Assembly (NCBI GenBank): GCA_028023455.1
Contig: JAQFVV010006631.1
Coordinates: forward strand, 531,815-595,814
Origin: Epiperipatus broadwayi
Lineage: Eukaryota; Onychophora; Udeonychophora; Euonychophora; Peripatidae
DNA: 64,000 bases
Direction of reading: 5' to 3'
Part shown: positions 48,730 through 60,057 of the stretch, one piece after another
Position numbering within the stretch: position 1 is the first letter of the stretch
Layout of the letters: each line of letters starts with the position of its first letter
Made by a program: the position numbers and the translations under genes
Notes under the pieces: model-generated
Told to the model about the DNA's origin: nothing
Seen by the model: the letters and a program-made list of their open reading frames with translations, nothing else
Databases searched by the model: none

Positions 48730-49020
48730 GGTTACATTTGGCGCCCAACTGTGAGGCTTTACCTGGATAAACTATTTTTAGTTCTCCGGTTACATTTGTC
48801 GTCCAACTGTGAGGCTTTACCTGGCTAACCTACCTGTGGGCTCTGCTTACATTTGGCACCGTAACGTAGGCTCCAGTTACATTTGTCTTTCAACTGTGAG
48901 GCTTTACCTGGCTAAACTACTTTTAGTTCTCCAGTTACATTTGTCTTTCAACTGTGAGGCTTTATTCAGCTAGCCTAACCATAGGCACTTATTACATTGC
49001 CACCTTACTATGAAGTCCGA
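48730..49020 (+). repeat. Tandem repeats of the LTR end plus primer-binding site (about 60 bp x 6)
   Basis: The unit GGTTACATTTGGCGCCCAAC then TGTGAGGCTTTACCTGG... recurs at about 48730, 48788, 48847, 48872, 48933 and 48991. Only the first has an intact primer-binding match; later ones read TTTGTCGTCCAACTGTGAGG, TTTGTCTTTCAACTGTGAGG and so on. Confidence 0.9.
48739..48757 (+). promoter_or_regulatory. Primer-binding site, tRNA-Lys type
   Basis: TGGCGCCCAACTGTGAGGC starts two bases after the LTR end. The first 11 bases equal the complement of the 3' end of tRNA-Lys; the rest matches with one extra base and one change. Confidence 0.85.
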
Positions 49021-49191
49021 TCTAGCTAGCCTACTCATAAGCATAAGCAGATCACGATTCTGTGATATGAACAGTGCATATGATATAGTGATGTAAATTG
49101 TTCAGGAAGGATAAAGAAATAAAAGTTTAAAAGAAAGGCAAAACAAAATGAATGGCATAAAGAATGAAACAGGCATTTCAAAGAAGATGGA

Positions 49192-50628
49192 GTGAGGTCA
49201 TGGTGTGGATGGAGAGAGAAGCTTACTAAGTCAGAAAACAAAGGAAAAATGGTGAACATAGAAACTCAGGAAACAGAAAGCATAGAGGATCCTCCTGAGA
49301 AAGGGGATAAGCAAGAAGCTAAAGCAGATGAGGAATCAGAGAAAACAGAAAAAATAGTTACATTAGCCCAGATATTGGAAATTATAAAAGCAGGCCAAAA
49401 GAAAGGAGAAGATAACAAAAAAAGAGACAAGCAAAGAGAAGAAGATAACCAAAAAAGAGACAAGCAAAGAGAAGAAGATATCAAACAGAGAGAAGAAGAT
49501 AAAAAACAAATTATGGAAGCAGTGGAAAAACAGAATGAAAAGCTCAACCAGTTAATAAAAGAAATAACTCAGTCTAAAAATTTGGATGAGGAGGAAACTT
49601 TGAAATTTCCAACCAAAGATATTTTAAAGGAATCACAAATTGAATATCCTATTACTGATGAAGCAAAATTTGAGATTGTTAAAAAGGAAGAAATTGAAAT
49701 TACAAAAAGTGATCTTGAAATTGTCAGTCTTCCTTCAGGAAAACTTCTGATTTTGGAATATACGTCTAAAATTGAAAATAAAGAAACAGTATATACAGAA
49801 GCTCAGAATGAGAGTGTATCAAATACAGTAAAAGAGTTTCAAATGGATGAAAATGAATCTAATAAAGCAAAATTAAAATCCTCTGATCTTCAAGAAGATG
49901 AAAAACGTGAAAATGAACATAATCAAAATATAACAAAGGGACTGTCCAATATAGAAGAAAATGTTTCAGAAAAATTGTCTGATATATGCTATGAAATAGT
50001 AACAGAGATAGAGAAAGAAACCATAAAATGGAAAGAAAAGTGTGTTAGTCCTCAACCATATGTAAAAATTATGAACAAAAGCTTAATAAACTCAAATCAA
50101 AAATTGAGTACAGAAAAGGAAAATATAAAGACTGTTATTAAAAATATAGTTGCTTACGCAGGAAAAGACACTAAAAAGGAATCTGAAAACTCAGGATTTA
50201 TAAGTGTGAAAGAAATTAAGCAACAAGAAACTTTTATAAATACTAAAAAAATAATTATTGTGGCAGAAGAACCACTTAAAAAGAAACTTTTATGTAAAAA
50301 TGAAATACCACCATGGAAGAGGAACAGGAGAAAATTCACAGATGGTAAAAATGAAATACCACCATGGAAGAGGAACAGGAGAAAATTTACAGATGGTGTT
50401 CATGGTCCATATCGGACACGTATAATTAGAAGATCAAACAGTAACAAGGATCTCCAAAGAAAATACAGAAATGAAGAAGCAAGACACCACAGTAATGTTG
50501 AACATGATAAATTTTCAACAAAGAGACAATCCAGAAGTATGTCACCTCATAATATAAAAGAGGACTATAGGAGAACTGACCATGACCCTCAGTTCCCCAA
50601 ACCGGGTTGCAGTTATGATTCAGAATAA
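49192..50628 (+). CDS. Gag-like coiled-coil protein of the non-autonomous LTR retrotransposon
   Basis: 478 codons from the first in-frame ATG (49192); the ATG at 49249 (MVNIETQE...) is the more likely start because the text before it looks like leader. The protein is Lys/Glu-rich and soluble. Residues about 60-120 form a charged coiled coil (LAQILEIIKAGQKKGEDNKK..., repeated RDKQREEDNQK units) of the style seen at the N-terminus of Ty3/gypsy-type Gag. A long acidic middle follows. The C-terminus is basic and includes a perfect 17-residue tandem duplication (unit NEIPPWKRNRRKFTDG plus a Lys), then an Arg/Ser-rich tail ending KPGCSYDSE. No CCHC zinc knuckle, protease or polymerase. Likely role: particle or RNA-binding protein of the element, using enzymes supplied in trans. 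Confidence 0.8.
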   Translation: MRSWCGWREKLTKSENKGKMVNIETQETESIEDPPEKGDKQEAKADEESEKTEKIVTLAQILEIIKAGQKKGEDNKKRDKQREEDNQKRDKQREEDIKQREEDKKQIMEAVEKQNEKLNQLIKEITQSKNLDEEETLKFPTKDILKESQIEYPITDEAKFEIVKKEEIEITKSDLEIVSLPSGKLLILEYTSKIENKETVYTEAQNESVSNTVKEFQMDENESNKAKLKSSDLQEDEKRENEHNQNITKGLSNIEENVSEKLSDICYEIVTEIEKETIKWKEKCVSPQPYVKIMNKSLINSNQKLSTEKENIKTVIKNIVAYAGKDTKKESENSGFISVKEIKQQETFINTKKIIIVAEEPLKKKLLCKNEIPPWKRNRRKFTDGKNEIPPWKRNRRKFTDGVHGPYRTRIIRRSNSNKDLQRKYRNEEARHHSNVEHDKFSTKRQSRSMSPHNIKEDYRRTDHDPQFPKPGCSYDSE

Positions 50629-51215
50629 AGTAGAGATAGCTGATGGAGAAAGTTTGTGAGTGTGATGTAGTGATGCATGAACTTGTATTTTTCATGTTGA
50701 GATGGTGGATGATTGAGCAGAGCTGCTTGGATGCATTGTGTTATGATGCTCCGAAGTATATGCTCGGCACTATCCCGACCTGGATGTTGTGCTTCAAGAG
50801 TAGTCCAGCAGTGCGTATATATAGGTCTCATGGATAGACCTTGGTCTCATGGATAGGCCAAATCATAGCCCCTAAGACTCACTGGAGCTGAGCAGGGTTG
50901 GCTGAATGCCAAATTGATTTTTTTTTCTCTGGCTCCTATTCTTGGTTGGATGATGCTTCTAGGTACAGGAGAGGTAGTGCTTAAAAATGAGATATTTTCT
51001 CGTGACATCATGAGGCGGTGTGTACTGGTAGCTTGTGCTTGACCATCTATTTGTCTCGACATTGGAGGCTATGGTTCATGTATTCACTTTTCCAGCTCAT
51101 CTTACTCATTCATCAGCATATCTAAAACCAGGCAGTACTGAGAAATAATGTGTATAGTATATGGAATGAAATCGTACTTCCAGGCGATTTCATCCCAAAA
51201 CTTGGTGAGGGGTAA
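50629..51215. other. 3' untranslated interior of the retrotransposon
   Basis: Less AT-rich than the rest of the window, with overlapping short frames on both strands (50643-50837 plus; 50613-50831, 50847-51062 and 51102-51308 minus) and no recognisable domain. A weak purine tract, GGTGAGGGGTAA (51204-51215), abuts the 3' LTR and is the best polypurine-tract candidate. Confidence 0.5.
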
Positions 51216-53829
51216 TGAAACAGGAATACTGTTCCTCATATAAATATCCATAAGAACACCCCCCCATTCAATAACGTCTAGTGTGATTCGGTCTAATTGG
51301 AAACGCAATAAAGTTGTGATTCGTTAAAAATGAAAAATAAAATCATATTTTTGATTTTTAGTATTGATGGATTTAAGTAAAATGTTATATCGTCTTATTT
51401 TTTTTTTTTATCTGTCTCAATAAAAAAAGAAAGAAATTAATTATCCAATCATTAAAAAGAAAAAAAAAAGGATACTTGAGTTAAACTGAGGCAGTATTCA
51501 AATTAGACACGTCGTTGAAGAAAGAAGAAATTTTTTTCTCTCTATCGTTTTACACAGAGGGCTTTAACAAGACGTGAAAATCAAAATAAAAAGTTTTACT
51601 AGAGAAATTATCATGAAACTGGAATAAATTAAGTGCTTCAATCTCTCCACGCTACACCATGACTTTCTATTAATGAAATAGCCTGCCTTCGTTTGAATAA
51701 AATGGACCGTAAAACTGGAAGGTAACTTTTATAAAATATTAAAACATAAGTCTCAAATATTACAAAATGAATTATTGTATAAGCTATAAATGCTTGACTG
51801 CTTATAAGGTTCTTACCTTAAATAAATTATTGTATAAGTTATAAATGCTTGACTGCTTATAAGGTTCTTACCTTAAATAAATTATTGTATAAGTTATAAG
51901 TGCTTGACTGCTTATAAGGTTCTTACCTTAAATGAATTATTGTATAAACTATAAATGCTTGACTGCTTCTAAATGAAATGCTCTATAAACAAAAATTTGT
52001 TGAGTTCAAATGTCTACCAATCAGTAATAATTCAAAAATGATGAAATACTGTATAAATCACAAATATTTGGATATTTCTGGGTTTCTTGTAATGTGATAA
52101 AGTTTATGTGTAAAAATATGCTTCTACATTGGCTAAGTTATAAATGCCTCAATTATCAAATGATAAATGCTCTATAAATGATGAATACTCTATAAATCAT
52201 GAATATTTAAATGCTTCTAGACTTATTATAATGTAATAAAGTTTATGTGTAAGAACATATTTCTACATTTGGCTAAAATATAAATGCATCAATTATCAAA
52301 TGATAAATACTCTATAAATCATGAATATTTAACTGTTTCTAAACTTATTATAATGTAATAAAGTTTATGTGTAAAAATATGCTTCTACATTGGCTAAGTT
52401 ATAAATGCCTCAATTATCAAATGATAAATGCTCTATAAATGATGAATACTCTATAAATCATGAATATTTAAATGCTTCTAAACTTATTATAATGTAATAA
52501 AGTTTATGTGTAAAAATATGCTTCTACATTGGCTAAGTTATAAATGCCTCAATTATCAAATGATAAATGCTCTATAAATGATGAATACTCTATAAATCAT
52601 GAATATTTAAATGCTTCTAAACTTATTATAATGTAATAAAGTTTATGTGTAAAAATATGCTTCTACATTGGCTAAGTTATAAATGCCTCAATTATCAAAG
52701 GATAAATGCTCTATAAACCAAGAATTGTTGAGCTCAAATATTTATTAGTCAATAATGATTCATTAAATGAACAAATGAATCATTGTATAAACCATAAATG
52801 CTTTGCTGCTTCTAATTATCTTCTCTCAAGTGAATTCAAAATGAACTGTTAACTGAATTCGGAATGAATAATTATTAAATCAGAATAATCACAAGCTTCT
52901 TCTCATAAAAAAAATTAATGAACTATCATTGAATTAGTATATTCATAATTATCTTCTCTCCAGTGAATTCAAAATGAACTGTTAACTGAATTCGGAATGA
53001 ATAATTATTAAATCAGTATAATCACAAGCTTCTTCTCATAAAAAAATTAATAAACTATTATTGAATTAGGATTTTCATAATTATCTTCTCTCCAGTGAAT
53101 TCAAAATGAACTGTTAACTGAATTCGGAATGAATAATTATTAAATCAGTATAATCACAAGCTTCTTCTCATAAAAAAAATTAATGAACTGTCATTGAATT
53201 AGGATTTTCATAATTATCTTCTCTCAAGTGAATTCAAAATGAACTGTTAACTGAATTCGGAATGAATAATTATTAAATCAGTATAATCACAAGCTTCTTC
53301 TCATAAAAAAATTAATGAACTGTCATTGAATTAGGATTTTCATAATTATCTTCTCTCAAGTGAATTCAAAATGAATTGTTAATTAAATTCGGAATGAATT
53401 ATTACTAGACCAGAATGTTTACAAGTATATTCTTTAATTGTTATCTAATAAATTTTTGTTACTAAAAATTAAATTGGTTGTCCAGTTATCCAATTCTATT
53501 TTGTTTATCTATCACATCACTCACCAATTATAGCACTGGTTCATGAGAATCTCATGTTCTCTGAGCTACGTCAGACATAGCTAGACCAAGGCCAGTCAGG
53601 TTGTAGTAAGACAGAACTCTAATGGCGCTGTTTGGAAAACCAAACATATAAATGTTTAGATGTTCCCAGTCTGTATTGTACTACATCCTCTGATGAGCAG
53701 GAAATATTGTTGTAGGTGCCATTAACATCTGCATTAGGAATGTCAATTGATAGTTCCTTCCTACAACATGCTCATCAGAAAATTGTTACAACTGAGGTAA
53801 TAAAACGGTTGTATGGCGGTCCGGTTACA
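51216..53829 (+). repeat. 3' LTR (2,614 bp)
   Basis: Near-identical to 46123-48736. Differences I could see include C/T in CTAG(C/T)GTGATT, a T-run indel near 51530, G/T in CAAAAT(G/T)AACTG, and C/G in TCT(C/G)TATTGTAC. Ends GGTTACA directly against (TA)n. Confidence 0.93.
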
Positions 53830-53879
53830 ATATATATATATATATAATTATTCAAAACAATACAATAATTAATACAGTA

Positions 53880-55470
53880 ACAAACCCCCCCCCAAAAAAA
53901 AAATCTATACTGCATATAAAAAAAAAAAAAAAAAACTAACATGTCTACCCCCTTCTAACTGACGAATATCCATTTGGATATTAATTCACATTTATTGAGA
54001 TCTCATGATTTTCTTTTATGATTGATTGGTGATTTAATGTGTGTATTGCTCTTGATATTAATTTTATTGCGCGTATGTTTTTTTTTTTTGGTGGTAGGAG
54101 AGTCGTAAGTATAAAGGTACTGATAAATAAATCCCTTAGCGCAGCAAGTTAAGTTTATGTGCATGGGAAAATAGGAAATTATTTAACAAATTGATAACGA
54201 AAATTCAAAGTCATGATTGTAGCAAGGTCATTTTTTTTAATTGTTTTTTTTTGTAAGTTTACAGAAATGAAACGGTTGTCTTCAAGTCCCTCACCGTTTC
54301 ACCAACCATCCTAATAACCCACTCGTCTGTGCTAAGTTCAAACCTGTTTAATAAGTCTAAATTAAGATTTATAAGCTAAAAATTGCAATCACGGCTATAT
54401 AAACAGCATTATATACGCACATACGAAAGAACGCTATAAGTGAATAGTATTGCCAGAGTTATAGCGTATAATTTTATTGCGTAATATTTTTAAACAGTAA
54501 TAATGTAGCGTCAATTTATTAATTTATTACTTAAATTCGTATGTGGGAATATAATCCACCTATATTGAATATACATATAGCATAGTGGCGTGATTAAAAT
54601 ATTTATTAAATTTTAAGTTTCATTTTTATTATAAACCAATTTTATGTAAAAACACATTGAAAGGGTGATTGATTGCAAATGCGCTGACAAGTTTCTTTTT
54701 AAAAAGAAAAAAGATTTTTTTTTCTAAAAATAAAAGTATTTTCGGAGAATTAAAAGTTTAGTAAAGTTTATGCTGTAAACAATTGTATCAGTATATGCCA
54801 CACCTGCCTTAGGTTTCTAAAAAGAAAAGCCAATTTTAAAATAATCTAGCTAATTGATTCTAAATTATTTTGGAGACCTCGCTAATTAAAAATATGTTTA
54901 CAGCAGGGATTTTACACATAAATTATAAAATCAGAACAAAATTCCTGACTAATTAAAAATAAAATCTAATATCGGATTAAACTGATTAAAATTCGATTTA
55001 ATTAAAAGTTGATAATCAGAGAAAAGTTATAACACCTAAAAGGAATGTCAGCATGTTTGAAGTCAACCACTAATTTCATAAGCAAATTAAAAATTTTGTA
55101 ATCTTGATGGAGATGAAATTCCAAGGTGTGTGGGCTGATAAGGCGATCATTTAAAAAGGCCATGTAAAGTGGAGGAGCCATCTTAGATCTTTACTTTTTG
55201 AAACCTTGACAGCTTGAATGCTACATCTGTGAAGTTTTGCCCTCTTTGATCATCGTTAAGCTTTGGAATCCAGCGTGTATCCTGAACCAAAAGCAACCGT
55301 GAACATTTTGACATCCAGTTAAGACAATAATTTTTATATCTGTGCGAGAGAAAATGTCGGGCTAAAACAGGCAGCCTTGGCTAAGCTCCAGAGTGAAGGC
55401 GACGGGCCTTTACTTCCATCCAAAAACCACCATCACCAGTATGCCGCCATAACAGCTCCGCTCTAACCGT
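53880..55470. other. No gene seen
   Basis: AT-rich apart from 55140-55470, which is GC-richer and resembles retroelement leader sequence but has no open frame. It may belong to the LTR that ends at 55695. Confidence 0.4.
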
Positions 55471-55477
55471 GGGAAGA

Positions 55478-55695
55478 AGATGATAATTAGATAAGATATT
55501 ATATTATTTAATCTCGGCTATTCCACTGAGCTAGTGACATGGGCTAACGACCGAAATCAAAATTTAAAAAAAAAAAAAAAAAAATTTTTTTTTTTGACTT
55601 ACGTATCTGCCTACTTTATAAATTTTTCTAGGTTCAAATGCCTAGATGGCGCCCCGTAGTGCAGTTTACGTTAAGTCACATTCCGGATCGTTACA
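55478..55695 (+). repeat. Family-A-related LTR 3' end
   Basis: The last roughly 215 bases match the 3' ends of the 3182, 41139 and 56447 copies (CCACTGAGCTAGTGACATGG..., AGGTTCAAATGCCTAGATGG) and preserve the best family end, CCGGATCGTTACA. The sequence left of 55478 is not shared. Confidence 0.8.
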
Positions 55696-55697
55696 AC

Positions 55698-55717
55698 TGG
55701 CTTTCCCAATCTGGGGC
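55698..55717 (+). promoter_or_regulatory. Primer-binding-like site after the family-A LTR end
   Basis: TGGCTTTCCCAATCTGGGGC begins two bases after the GTTACA end and resembles the tRNA-Lys primer site TGGCGCCCAACGTGGGGC (TGGC, CCCAA and TGGGGC shared). The spacing equals that in the young element at 48739. This is the main reason to call family A an LTR. Confidence 0.5.
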
Positions 55718-55719
55718 CG

Positions 55720-56446
55720 ATCTTTAATAAACCACAAATACCCTGAGCAAATTTTGTCAAAATGAAATATTTTTATCTGTTTACATAAAGTCGTATACTT
55801 TAAATCTGATAAAAGCACTGCCAGAAAGAAATAGCACATATATTAAAAACCAACGGAAAGATATAAAAAAATTTTAAAACTAATTTTTGTTAAAAAAAAA
55901 CAAAAAGTCAAAAGGTTGCAATAAATATGTTTTTTTTTGTTGTTGTTGATATATATTATGCTTTAACGTGTATAGGCGTGCACAGCCACGTAAGTTTATG
56001 ATCGAAATGTGGTGCCTTACGATGAGTACCTTTGGGAATTACTTAAGTGTAACCCTATTTATGCATTTCAATCAGTCATAAATAAGTTGGTGGAATTTAT
56101 AATTGTTCTGCAAATATACACGTTTAAACCCATTATTTCTTAAAACATATTTATCTCAATGCAACCTTCTTTAAATAAATAATTTATAAAATAACTTGCT
56201 TGTTATGCCGTGTGTAAAAATAAAATGTATAAAATAAAATAGAACTCTTGTGGGGAGGGGTGTAAACGTAAATGGTACTTAGGTAAGCGATAGTCAACAT
56301 TTCATTTTTCTTTTTGTATATAGTCCTTTTGTAAAATTATTAACCGGATGTTTGTAAATGTCTTTGTCAATCGTGTACCGTAATTACTAACCCTAAGTAA
56401 AATATTTTTTTTTTTTGATCATTTTTTTTAAGTAACTTTACTGATA
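55720..56446. other. Possible retroelement interior remnant
   Basis: No ORF. GTGGGGAGGGG followed directly by TGTAAACG (about 56250-56269) has the form of a polypurine tract next to an LTR start, but no matching LTR copy was found. Confidence 0.3.
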
Positions 56447-58654
56447 TGTAACGAGCACAGACGTTCGTTACATTGTTGTTTTTTTTATTTTTATTTATTA
56501 AACATGAAAGTAAATTAAAAAGTTCGCATTTAAAAATTTTCTTTAAGAATTAAAAATTGAAATTAAATATCAACTTAAACTCTTATATATTAAATCGCAC
56601 AGATAATGAAAAATTATTAAAATAAAAATTTATTAAAGAAAAAGTATTTTAAAACTAAATTTTAAAAAAGATTTGGAGATAAAATTATATCTTTAAATTT
56701 ATCTTTAAACATATTTTTGATTTGGAAAACAGGTTAATTAATCAGAAATGGAAATGATTGTTAATTAGTCAAATGTAAACCAGCCTTGGGCATTTAAATG
56801 TAAAAATACCGGTCAGATAGGAAAACAATAGAAACTGTTAGCAAATAAGAAGAAATCCCTATGGAATCGGACCGCAGCGAAAGGACCATCGCATCGGTGA
56901 CGTAATGTAAATTCAATCCTTCACATTAATATAAAAGGAAAATTTGGAAATTATTAATCAGTGACTGGAAATTGATTATTACGATGTGACTATATGTAGT
57001 AGTACGGAGTTGGAGGAATTGACAGATGCACGGTCAATTCTTTCAGCTGTTAAAGAAAGGAGAAATGAACTATCGTTTCCTAAATTGAGGACCAACTAAA
57101 TTAAAAAACCTCCGAATGAATAAATAAAACAACGGCTAAATGGATACCAATTTTAGGACGGCGTGGGAATTTACGTTCATGGCAAGTAATGGATAAAGTT
57201 GGACGTTTTAAAAATCGTAAGAACTTATATATATTCACTTGAAACAATAAGAACTCTAAATTTTAAAACTTTTTAGTAAATAATGCAATAGAATCCTATC
57301 TGACCAAACTAAATTCTTCATTAATAATGTTATTTAATGTATTTTTTTTCTTATTTATTTTGTAAAATCATTTCCATTTATTTATTTTTTGTTCTTTAAG
57401 TTTTATTATGATTGTTGTTTTCCGTTAAATTAATTATATAAATGTTAAACTTAAGTCGGGCGTGAATGGCTGTATAGATTTGTAAAGTTATATTAGGGGA
57501 GGGTAATCTTAGGTTATTTGTTTCGTGGTTAGATTGGGTCAATGGATTGGATATATTGGTGTGATTAGTAGATGTAATATTGATTCGCCACGGGCAGAAT
57601 CGCTTCATACGCCGCACACTTCCGTTTGCCTATGGAAGAAATTATAAGTCGGATACCGCAGTTCCTTTCTATGGAGTTTTTTGTTTTATTGCTCTTCTTT
57701 AGAGATAGATGTAATATTTCTATCTCATAAGAGGCAATTTCTTCTTTTAACCTTTTGTGCTGTCGTATTTTATTACATTGAATACATCGATATATCAGAT
57801 GAATTGATGCCAGTTTGACTACGAATTTTAGCCTAAGGTTAAATAGGGATAGAATATTTTAATTTCAATGCAAATCTATGTAGTATGCATGCTCGACCCT
57901 AACTAAAAATGCATTAAATTTAAGTTGTTTATAGATGCTTGCATGGATTGTTTATCGGTTAACTATGTTTTGCGTGTTCATATTTGATCAAAATATATAG
58001 ACATTCGATAAATAATGATACCTTACTGTGAGTATCTAAAATGTATTTATTCGGATGTCTTTTAAGTTATTGGTGACAATGCAAGTATCTTATGGTGAAT
58101 ACTATTGGGTTACATATAAATTTCCCTCCGCAATTGTCAGTAATCAATGATTTTATATTTTGATCGCTTATGTTTACTTTGGAATGTTTTTAACCGTGTA
58201 ATTTATGTAACCGATCTATAGCAACTTATTATAACAAGCTTTTATAATCCCAGCTGTGCGAACTTAATTAAAATGTAAACTTATAATATAATAGAAATTA
58301 AAAATGTAAATTAAAATCTAAGGTAAAGTTAAAAATAATGTTAAAATGTAAAACTAATACTAAAATAATTTTAAATCTTATATATATGTGCATAAATAAA
58401 TGTTTGTATGTTAATTACTGGCAGTGGCTTATTTTATTCCTTTTTTTATATATACTCTTAGATTATCTTATTAAATCTCTGCTATTCCACTGAGCTAGTG
58501 ACATGGGCTAACGACCGGAATCAAAATAAAAAAAAAAATTTTTTTTTTTTTTGACTTACGTATCTGCCTACTTTATAAATTTTTCTAGGTTCAAATGCCT
58601 AGATGGCGCCCCGTAGTGCAGATTACGTGAAGTCTCATTCCCTGGATCGATAAA
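56447..58654 (+). mobile_element. Family-A LTR-like repeat, best-preserved copy (about 2.2 kb)
   Basis: Starts TGTAACGAGCACAGACGTTC (an imperfect palindrome TGTAACG...CGTTACA within the first 27 bases) and ends ...CCTGGATCGATAAA, a decayed CGGATCGTTACA. The promoter pair TGACGTAAT (56898-56906) and ATATAAAAGG (56930-56939) is intact. The minus-strand frame 57396-57617 has a counterpart at 4101-4295 in the 3.2-kb copy but is not kept in the others; I treat it as chance conservation of recent copies. Confidence 0.8.
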
Positions 58655-58927
58655 TAGACAGACAGCCAATATAAAAATTAATGAATTGTGGGAAAATTGA
58701 TGTATGACGTATTGCTTTTGTTTACATTTGTAATGGTTTTTTCTAATATAATTTGAGTCTAGTTGACAATGACTACATAGATAGTTGAAAGTACTTCTAT
58801 TAAATTGGTATATATTTGTTTAAAATATTGTTACTGTATTAATTATTGTATTGTTTTGAATAATTATATATATTTTATTATAATTGGAATACAGACATTG
58901 ATTAATAATTTATATATATATATATAT

Positions 58928-59720
58928 TGTAACCGGTCCTTTATTCAACCGATCGTACAAAATGAAACTATTTCTAAAATAAATTTTTGTCGTCAATTTA
59001 AAAATTTTATTGATGTAAAGCTTAAATGTATATATTATTTTGAGAATCAAAATGCGTTATAAATGTGTTACCAGACAGTTAGATGTGAAGGGATCAGGAG
59101 ATAAACAATTGTCCTAAAAATAAATGATCGTAAAAATATTTTGTTTTATATATTTGTATATATGACTTATATAGATGCTGCATTTGTTTTAAATGAGGGA
59201 AAATAAAATAAATATGCCCGGATCTAATGCTTAACATTATATGGATAAGAGAAGGAGATTGGAGAAATTAGATTCAAGTAATAAACAAAATAAGCAGCAT
59301 GTTAAATATATTTTCTTTAGATATTAGTACTAAAATAAGAGTTAGTTTGCAGCAGATGGAAAACTTTATATGATATAAATTTTATGACAGTAAAAGTTAG
59401 TTAGGGCATTGGTGATATAAGAAGCAGCAAATAGGCCAAAAGACCGGAAGGGAAATATGCGATTAGCCATTAGTATAGAAAAATAAAAAGTAAACCGCTA
59501 CAAAATCCTGAATCCAAATTAATATATATTTTGTAGTAAGTAATTTAGAATTGAATTGTAGAAACCATCATCAGTAGAGACAAAACAAATATGGAAGACC
59601 ATCAATATGACCACAGGACCAGATGTAAACTCAGCATGAAATTGTGGAATCTCCACCAGCAATAATAAAGCCTGAACAGAGATCTGGAATTGGAAATTTT
59701 GAAATTACAGTACCTGATAG
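58928..59720. other. Possible LTR start and leader, unassigned
   Basis: TGTAACCGGTCC directly after a (TA)n tract has the form of the LTR starts seen elsewhere here. No second copy exists in the window to prove it. A degraded Gag/ORF1-like region follows. Confidence 0.25.
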
Positions 59721-59957
59721 ATATGTTTCAAGAAGAGTGAAGAACGAGCAAGGAAATGGGAGGAGGAAGAACGAAAAGAGACCAGGAATATCAAGGATTT
59801 GGTTGAAGAGATTTTAAGAGAAATAAGAGATATAAAAAAGGAACAAGCAGCCCTTGCACTCCGGGGTAAAACAGTACAACCAAAAACACGGAATCTAGAG
59901 CCAAACCCTAATGATCCAAAATCATCTAAGGAAGTAAAAGTGGAAGAAGATGATTAA
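59721..59957 (+). pseudogene. Gag/ORF1-like coiled-coil fragment
   Basis: Open between stops for 78 codons without an ATG. It encodes a Glu/Lys/Arg-rich coiled coil (EERARKWEEEERKETRNIKD..., then EILREIRDIKKEQAALALRG) and ends KEVKVEEDD at a TAA (59955-59957). This matches the style of the Gag-like proteins at 37.9 and 49.2 kb. Confidence 0.55.
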
Positions 59958-60057
59958 AAAAACGATAGGAGAACCAACAGACTAAACCCTATAGCTGCAT
60001 CGATGGATGATCCGGGAAACCAAAAAGAGACGCCCATTAATATCCAGATGAGAAAAG

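Larger units (their letters stand above)
46123..48736 (+). repeat. 5' LTR (2,614 bp)
   Basis: TG...CA ends. Most of it is U3 filled with three tandem arrays (about 46675-46880, 47000-47620 and 47720-48310). A TATA box (TATAAAT, 48554-48560) and a polyadenylation signal AATAAA (48706-48711) lie near the 3' end, so U3 is about 2.4 kb, R roughly 150 bp and U5 very short. Confidence 0.93.
46119..53833 (+). mobile_element. Young non-autonomous LTR retrotransposon (about 7.7 kb)
   Basis: Two LTRs of exactly 2,614 bp (46123-48736 and 51216-53829) begin TGAAACAGGAATAC and end GGTTACA, differing at only about a dozen positions by eye. A tRNA-Lys-type primer-binding site starts two bases after the 5' LTR. 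The interior (2.5 kb) carries a single 478-codon Gag-like ORF and no protease, reverse transcriptase or integrase. The element sits in a (TA)n tract; ATAT flanks both ends (46119-46122, 53830-53833). Layout matches non-autonomous elements of the TR-GAG/LARD type that rely on an autonomous partner. LTR identity indicates recent insertion. Confidence 0.93.

Noticed and set aside
51102-51308. Minus-strand ORF across the LTR boundary as an envelope-like gene
   Set aside because: It crosses into the 3' LTR, has no signal peptide or membrane segment and is antisense to the element.
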